Positions 32,415 through 37,449 of a stretch of DNA of 37,449 bases are shown here, in pieces. Position 1 is the stretch's first letter. Each line of letters begins with the position of its first letter. Source of the DNA: Chloroflexi bacterium HGW-Chloroflexi-10 (GTDB lineage: Bacteria; Chloroflexota; Anaerolineae; Anaerolineales; Anaerolineaceae); assembly GCA_002840755.1 (NCBI GenBank), contig PHBZ01000037.1:1-37449 (forward strand), written 5' to 3'. Under the pieces are notes generated by a model. It had not been told where the DNA came from. It did not search any database and saw nothing but the letters and a program-made list of their open reading frames with translations. The translations under genes were made by a program, and so were the position numbers.

Positions 32415-34004
32415 ATGAAAAATGATCATGTGTATGATGCGGTCATTGTAGGGGGTGGCCATAACGGCCTGATAGCCTCCTGCTACTTAGCCATGGCTGG
32501 TCTTCGCGTCCTCATCCTTGAAAAGAACGACCATCTGGGCGGCGCAACCTGGTCTAACTACACTTTTCCCGGCGTGAACGTCCGAGTATCCGAATATTCT
32601 TACCTGATCAGCCTTCTGCCCCAAAAAATCCTTTCTGATCTGGGTATCAGCTTTGAAATCCGTCAGAGACCGGTTGCCTCTTTCACGCCGCTCTTGAAAG
32701 AGGGCATTCCCAGCAGTCTCTTAATCAGTAATACTTCTGAAGATATCACCCGCAATTCTTTTATCACATTTACCGGTGATGATCGGGAATATCAAAAGTA
32801 TCGCATCCTCCAGGAAAAATTAGCGATATTTGCGCGTAATGTCTGGCCAACGCTGCTTTCTCCATTGCCTTCCAAAAAAGAACTGCGCGATAAATTTCAG
32901 AGCAAAGAAGAAAGAGAGATTTGGGACTACCTGGTAGAAAAACCGTTATCCGCGCTGATTGAAGACCATTTAACCGATGATACGCTGCGCGGAATGGTCT
33001 TCACCGATGCGAAAATTGGCCTTCTCACCAACCCGGATGATCCCACACTTTTGCAGAATAAAACCTTTATTTACCACATCATCGGCCAGGGAACCGGCGA
33101 ATGGAGCGTTCCGGTAGGTGGTATGGGTGCGTTGGTGGATGCGCTTAAAAGCAAAGCGCAGGCGTTGGGTGTTTCCTTCGAAACATCGGCAAAAGTTGTA
33201 AAAGTTGATCACGGCGTTCCCACCAGCGTCGTGTGGTATACCCGGGATGAAAAAGAATTGTCGGTGGCTGCCCAATATGTCCTCTTTAATACCGCCTCCA
33301 ATATTGTCAACCAATGCCTGCCGCATGCGTATGCCGAAAAACAGGTGGACGGATCGGTGTTTAAAATCAATATGATTCTCAAGAAACTACCCGGGCTGAA
33401 AGGTGATAGCATATCATCGAAGGACGCTTTTACCGGTACATTCCATCTCAATGAAGGGTACCAGCACATGAAAACTTCCTATCAGAATGCGCAAAATGGC
33501 GTCCTGATGGATGCTTTACCCGGAGAGATGTATTGTCACAGCCTGACGGATCCATCGATCCTGTCTGCAGACTTGCAGGAAAAAGGCTATCAGACGTTGA
33601 CCTTATTCGGGTTGGATGTGCCCTATCACTGGTTTACTCAGGACAATGCCGCCACGAAAGATGAAATCGCCCGCAACTACTTGCGTTCCATCAATAATTT
33701 TATCGAAGAGGATATCTTAGACTGCCTGGCAGCGGACGCCGCCGGGAATCTGTGTTTCGAAGCAAAATCCCCTGTAGACCTGGAAAGCAGTATCGACCTA
33801 CCCAAAGGGAATATTTTTCATGGGAATCTGACCTGGCCGTTTGCCGAGATCGATGATGATGCCGGCGCCTGGGGTGTAGAAACCAATTACAAGAATGTAT
33901 TTATTTGCGGGTCAAGCGCAAAACGAGGCGGTGCGGTTAGCGGAATCCCCGGGCACAATGCAGCCATGAAAGTACTTGAAACAGCGGGTAGAAAATTTCT
34001 ATAA
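32415..34004 (+). CDS. Phytoene-desaturase-like FAD-dependent oxidoreductase
   Basis: 529 residues; AAAGGAA before the ATG. An N-terminal dinucleotide-binding fold, DAVIVGGGHNGLIASCYLAMAG followed by LILEKNDHLGGAT, and a C-terminal FAD-contact region, VFICGSSAKRGGAVSGIPGHNAA, are typical of the large phytoene dehydrogenase/PYROXD2-like group. Substrates of such relatives are varied (carotenoids, ketones, unknown), so no reaction is given. It is separated from the DUF1638 gene by 195 bases with a weak terminator and probably forms its own transcript, with a TAAAAT-like -10 around 32365. Confidence 0.82.
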   Translation: MKNDHVYDAVIVGGGHNGLIASCYLAMAGLRVLILEKNDHLGGATWSNYTFPGVNVRVSEYSYLISLLPQKILSDLGISFEIRQRPVASFTPLLKEGIPSSLLISNTSEDITRNSFITFTGDDREYQKYRILQEKLAIFARNVWPTLLSPLPSKKELRDKFQSKEEREIWDYLVEKPLSALIEDHLTDDTLRGMVFTDAKIGLLTNPDDPTLLQNKTFIYHIIGQGTGEWSVPVGGMGALVDALKSKAQALGVSFETSAKVVKVDHGVPTSVVWYTRDEKELSVAAQYVLFNTASNIVNQCLPHAYAEKQVDGSVFKINMILKKLPGLKGDSISSKDAFTGTFHLNEGYQHMKTSYQNAQNGVLMDALPGEMYCHSLTDPSILSADLQEKGYQTLTLFGLDVPYHWFTQDNAATKDEIARNYLRSINNFIEEDILDCLAADAAGNLCFEAKSPVDLESSIDLPKGNIFHGNLTWPFAEIDDDAGAWGVETNYKNVFICGSSAKRGGAVSGIPGHNAAMKVLETAGRKFL

Positions 34005-34090
34005 TTATTGTGTCCAATGAGTGATTATTCGTTTTAGTTTTGTAAAATCAGGATTTTCGCGCTTCCAATTACAAACGAAGTTGAGGCATT

Positions 34091-36955
34091 TTATTGGATG
34101 GTTTCCATCATCAGGTTTTCTTCCCATTGAAAATAACAGGCACAATCCTTTAAGGATACCGGTTTGCAAAAATAATATCCTTGGATAAGTTGAAAATTCA
34201 TATCACTTAATTTCTTAATTTGGGATTCGGTTTCCACGCCCTCCGCAATGACTTCTAGACCCAGAGCGTTCGATAAATTTTTGATTCCTGTGACAATTTT
34301 TTGCGAATTGAAATTAGAAGCAATATCTTTTATCAGGCATTGATCAATTTTTACAAAATCGAACACCTCCATTGCTAATTGCTGCATCGCTGTTTGCCCG
34401 GATCCAAAATCATCGATGGCAATTTTAATGCCAAGGGATTTTAATTCCTTAAATAAATCCCGATAATCCAATAAACTGCCGGCTACAAATTTTTCTACAA
34501 TTTCCAATACCAGGTATTCGGGTGGAAACTTTGTTTCTTCCAGAATCGTCTTTACCAAATGCGGCAAGCGTTTGGTTAACTCTTTTTCACAAATATTGAC
34601 GTGTAATAAGAAGGTATTTTTATGGTTACTCATATACTGAAGACTTTGGCTGCACGCCGTTCTGAGAACCCAATCTCCAATTAATTCCATCATATTATTT
34701 TCTTCTGCCATTGGCAGGAATTGGTCCGGTGAGATCAAACCATATAGTGGGTGCTGCCAACGAATAAGCGCTTCAATTGCATTTACAGCATCCCGATTTA
34801 AACTGACAATAGGTTGGTATAAAAGATAAAACTGCCCCCTGATGATCGCGTTTCTCAATTCACTTCTCAAACTCATGCGCATTAATGCATGCGGAGCCAA
34901 AGATGGTGTAAACACACAGGTTGAATTTTTGCCATTCTTTTTTGCATGAAACATAGCCATATCGCTGCACTGTACAATATTGCCCTCATCCACGCCTTCA
35001 CTGGGGTAGATGGCTACTCCCACTGAGGCGCTAATAATAACTTCTATGCCATCCATGCGTATAGGTTCAGATATAGTTTTTTGCACCGCATCGATCACAT
35101 CAAAGATTTCTTTTTGCTCATGAATGTCAGATAACAAAATGACAAACTCATCTCCTCCGTGTCGCGCAATCGTATCTTTACAGCGGATAGCTTGTTTCAT
35201 GCGCTTTCCTAAAATTCGCAAAAGCTGATCCCCATGATGATGATTAAAAGCATCATTAATGGATTTGAAATTGTCCAGGTCGATGAATACCAACGCAATC
35301 ATGGATTTGTCTTGATTTGCATCGTGTATAGCGATTGGCAATTGTTCTGTGAAATAATGGCGATTCGGTAATTCGGTTAAATTATCATGTGTCGCAAAAT
35401 ATTGTAATCGCTTCTCAGAAGCGATACGCTCCGTAATATCCCAAATGGTTGCGACGACGCCATCAATATTTCCTTGCTCATTCAATAAGGACACAGCACT
35501 CATTTCAACATTTTTACGTTCTGCTTCAGGAAATTCTATAGAAAACTGGTAATTATCCAAAGTTTGATTGGTGGAAAATAAATATTGAATATCCGGTAAT
35601 ACTTGCCCGTTGCAATCAAATATTTTTATATTTTTTGAAAATGCTGATTGAAAAAATTTTTCTGTACGAGAAAATGGAATTATCTCGGCTGCGTGCTGAT
35701 TGCAATATGTGATTTCACCTTGATTATCCAAAATAAATATACCCACCGGGCTCGTGTTCATTGTCTTGGACAATATATCGCGTTCGCGTTTATAGTCATC
35801 TTCTGTTTGCTTACGAGCCAACACTTCTAATTGCAGCAATTCATTGGAATTTATTAAATCCCTGGTTTTTTCATCAATCAGCATTTGCAAATGATCCTGA
35901 CGAAAAGTCAATTCGCGTTGATAGTTTATATCAGAGGTAATATCGTGAAAGATAAAGATCGACCCACCAGAACTCTTATTAACATCATTCAATACAATTT
36001 CCCGGATTTCAAAAAATTTATGCTCATTCCGAACAATTACAGAAACCATATTGCGCCGTTGTGCAACCTTGGCTTCAATGTCTAATGTCTTATTGAATTT
36101 TGTGAGAAGGTCATCAAATTTTTTACCAATAATCTGGGTACTGTCGCTGGATAATATCTCCTCTACCATTGGGTTAGTAGAAAGCACAATCCGATTTGGA
36201 TCCAGAATAATGACACCATCCTGCATAGCATTAAAAAAGGTTTCGTAAGCGAAAGGCAAAAAATTAAGGACATGGTATCGATTAATCCCAAACGTCAGCA
36301 AAAGCAAACCGATTGAAAAACCAATGGGTGAAACATCGACAATGATCGCATCCGCACGGGAATAAATGTACAAAGAATTCAGGATTAAAGGCAAAAGCGC
36401 TCCCAACAAAAGCAAGATCACTTTAGGAAGGAGCATCTTCTTTCTAAAAACCATATAGCGAACCATTAAAAAACAACCAGCGATGCTAAGGGAATAACAA
36501 TACAAATTATGTATTCGAAACCACCAACCATATTCAGGAGTAAAATACAAAAATGGTCCTACCTGATGGATGGTGATCTCCCGCCAAATCAATAAAAATT
36601 GGTCATTAAAAATCACGAAGAAAAAAGTAAATAAATGGGGAATCCAAATTAGATACCTTACCACTTTTCGATACAGCTTTTCATTCCATGTGTATTTACA
36701 GGCAAAACCAAACCAAAAAACTGTAGCACTGCAAACAAAAAAATAAGAGATCTTTGACCAGAACATTAATTGAATAGGCTCCGTAGAGAAACGCGCAATC
36801 AATGCACACAGATTCCATCCCAAAAAAGAAACCAATATTCCCCGGTATTCTCTTTTAATTAATGAATTGTTCCGTTTAAGCACATCCAATACAAGCCATA
36901 ATGAGATTGTAGTGGCCAATCCAAAAGCAAGAATCAAGATCATATATTCATACAT
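34091..36955 (-). CDS. 7TM-PAS-PAS-GGDEF-EAL cyclic-di-GMP protein
   Basis: The ATG at 36955 (GAAGGG ten bases upstream) is used rather than the TTG at 36991; about 954 residues. Seven hydrophobic spans fill residues 1 to about 215, matching the N-terminal 7TM module of histidine-kinase-like sensors. Two PAS domains follow (about 235-340 and 395-510) with a short coiled-coil linker. Cyclase domain: LTELPNRHYFTEQL, then ARHGGDEFVILLSD with an intact GGDEF and RCKD five residues before it, matching the RxxD inhibitory site. EAL domain: EALIRWQHP, ILEETKFPPEYLVLEIVEKF, and DDFGSGQTAMQQL. Both catalytic domains look intact, so it could make or degrade c-di-GMP in response to a membrane or redox signal. 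No neighbour indicates the signal. Confidence 0.93.
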   Translation of the reverse strand: MYEYMILILAFGLATTISLWLVLDVLKRNNSLIKREYRGILVSFLGWNLCALIARFSTEPIQLMFWSKISYFFVCSATVFWFGFACKYTWNEKLYRKVVRYLIWIPHLFTFFFVIFNDQFLLIWREITIHQVGPFLYFTPEYGWWFRIHNLYCYSLSIAGCFLMVRYMVFRKKMLLPKVILLLLGALLPLILNSLYIYSRADAIIVDVSPIGFSIGLLLLTFGINRYHVLNFLPFAYETFFNAMQDGVIILDPNRIVLSTNPMVEEILSSDSTQIIGKKFDDLLTKFNKTLDIEAKVAQRRNMVSVIVRNEHKFFEIREIVLNDVNKSSGGSIFIFHDITSDINYQRELTFRQDHLQMLIDEKTRDLINSNELLQLEVLARKQTEDDYKRERDILSKTMNTSPVGIFILDNQGEITYCNQHAAEIIPFSRTEKFFQSAFSKNIKIFDCNGQVLPDIQYLFSTNQTLDNYQFSIEFPEAERKNVEMSAVSLLNEQGNIDGVVATIWDITERIASEKRLQYFATHDNLTELPNRHYFTEQLPIAIHDANQDKSMIALVFIDLDNFKSINDAFNHHHGDQLLRILGKRMKQAIRCKDTIARHGGDEFVILLSDIHEQKEIFDVIDAVQKTISEPIRMDGIEVIISASVGVAIYPSEGVDEGNIVQCSDMAMFHAKKNGKNSTCVFTPSLAPHALMRMSLRSELRNAIIRGQFYLLYQPIVSLNRDAVNAIEALIRWQHPLYGLISPDQFLPMAEENNMMELIGDWVLRTACSQSLQYMSNHKNTFLLHVNICEKELTKRLPHLVKTILEETKFPPEYLVLEIVEKFVAGSLLDYRDLFKELKSLGIKIAIDDFGSGQTAMQQLAMEVFDFVKIDQCLIKDIASNFNSQKIVTGIKNLSNALGLEVIAEGVETESQIKKLSDMNFQLIQGYYFCKPVSLKDCACYFQWEENLMMETIQ

Positions 36956-37200
36956 TATGGCGGTGCCCTTCGATCCTTCCAAAAATGACAAAGATAAATT
37001 CAGCGATTACTTGGGAAATAATAGCTTTAAAAAACCTGGAATATGAAACAGTGGAATATCGATATTCAGTGGTTTAAAAAAATAAACCTAAAAAAAATGA
37101 ATAACCCTGGGATAATTTCCCAGACCTAATTATAAGGTACCCACGTTTAAAAAACATAAATTAGGCATTAATCTTTTGAAATTTTTTTTTGTGGCAACTT
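36956..37200. promoter_or_regulatory. Upstream region of the GGDEF-EAL gene with palindrome
   Basis: A perfect 14-bp palindrome GAATATCGATATTC at 37054-37067 lies about 100 bases before the start and could be an operator. A 6-bp hairpin CTGGGA/TCCCAG lies near 37104-37121. No gene. Confidence 0.35.
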
Positions 37201-37204
37201 CCCC

Positions 37205-37310
37205 ACGCAAAAAACTCGGGACATCGCGTCTACCGACGGCCTGAGTACCCTCACTAAAAGCCTCATTCATGAGGCACCGTACCTTAGCCGGGGTATTTAT
37301 GCCCCGGCGA
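37205..37310 (-). terminator. Cluster of terminator-like hairpins on the minus strand
   Basis: GCCGGGG/CCCCGGC (37287-37293 with 37302-37308) and GCCTCAT/ATGAGGC (37260-37266 with 37269-37275) are perfect stems. On the minus strand the second is followed by TTTT, and a further structure ending at CCCGAG is followed by TTTTTT (37210-37215). They appear to end a transcript coming from the right. Confidence 0.55.
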
Positions 37311-37313
37311 TTC

Positions 37314-37367
37314 CGAATACGGAATAAAAAAAGGACCCATTTCTAGGTCTCTTCTGTGCCCCGGGTC
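37314..37367 (-). repeat. Direct repeat copy 1 with embedded minus-strand terminator
   Basis: 54-bp unit repeated at 37392-37444. Read on the minus strand it contains GACCTA-GAAA-TGGGTC (37349-37334), a 6-bp stem with a GAAA tetraloop and one G-U pair, followed by a run of seven T. The plus strand would have a C-A mismatch in the stem, which supports a minus-strand terminator. Confidence 0.8.
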
Positions 37368-37391
37368 GCGGATCCTGCAAAGGACTGAACT

Positions 37392-37444
37392 CGAATACGG
37401 AATAAAAAAAGACCCATTTCTAGGTCTCTTCTGTGCCCCGGGTC
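37392..37444 (-). repeat. Direct repeat copy 2 with embedded minus-strand terminator
   Basis: 53-bp unit, identical to copy 1 except for one missing G next to the A-run. Contains the same GAAA-tetraloop terminator and seven-T run on the minus strand. The start-to-start distance to copy 1 is 78 bp, so it is a short tandem duplication with a 24-bp spacer. Confidence 0.8.
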
Positions 37445-37449
37445 ATGAT

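Noticed and set aside
37314..37444. tRNA gene or tRNA fragment in the direct repeat
   Set aside because: A TTCGAGTT-like string occurs on the minus strand, but no cloverleaf arms can be built around it.

Overview
The window looks like a chromosomal segment of an anaerobic bacterium, most plausibly a Chloroflexota/Anaerolineae-type organism. This is inferred from the gene mix: a MoxR-DUF58-DUF4129 operon, a CcrM-like methylase, a fused MetV-MetF, several corrinoid methyl-carrier proteins and a RACo-type activator. No rRNA, tRNA or CRISPR array is visible, so the taxonomic call is tentative.

Left flank, about 1-5300: A+T-rich by eye and full of gene debris. It holds a 3'-truncated winged-helix protein, a HEPN-like hypothetical, an N-terminal stub resembling CHAT proteins, a MUG113/GIY-YIG-like protein, two membrane proteins, and between those two a type III restriction-modification locus reduced to the start of mod joined to the end of res. 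This looks like a decayed defence island. From 5.5 to 10.4 kb the sequence becomes G+C-richer: a CcrM/HinfI-like GANTC adenine methylase overlaps an oligoendopeptidase F gene, followed by a fragment resembling a group II intron 5' end, a degenerate GxxExxY protein, a small hypothetical and a YgjP-type metalloprotease. From 10.7 to 15.0 kb five overlapping genes form a DUF4129-membrane protein-MoxR-DUF58-membrane protein operon. A copper-handling pair (SafE/DsbD_2-like protein with a cupredoxin-like tail, plus a CopZ-like HMA protein) follows at 15.2-16.5 kb and ends in three bidirectional hairpins.

One-carbon region, 16.7-32.2 kb. On the minus strand lies the methyl branch of the Wood-Ljungdahl pathway: fhs, folD, fused metV-metF, then an NfnAB/SudBA-like flavoprotein pair. 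The fhs gene is broken: its first ~50 codons are joined to its last ~110, with a frameshift and an in-frame stop. Next come two mirrored modules, gntR-corrinoid protein on plus and corrinoid protein-gntR on minus, converging tail to tail. Then a plus-strand operon starts from a TTGACA/TATAAT promoter whose spacer and -10 box are covered by a 24-bp palindrome. It encodes a methyl-THF:corrinoid methyltransferase, a corrinoid protein, a URO-D-family methyltransferase, a glycyl-radical-activase-like radical SAM protein, a RACo-type corrinoid activator and a DUF1638 protein. The logic is that of an O-/N-demethylase: the URO-D protein would take a methyl group from an unknown substrate to the corrinoid protein, the pterin-binding enzyme would move it to THF, MetVF/FolD would oxidise or supply it, and RACo would rescue Co(II). 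The radical SAM protein has no glycyl-radical partner in the window and is the least explained component.

Right end, 32.4-37.4 kb: a phytoene-desaturase-like FAD oxidoreductase, a 7TM-PAS-PAS-GGDEF-EAL cyclic-di-GMP protein on the minus strand, and a non-coding terminus carrying a 53/54-bp direct repeat and several minus-strand terminator-like hairpins that probably end a transcript entering from outside the window.
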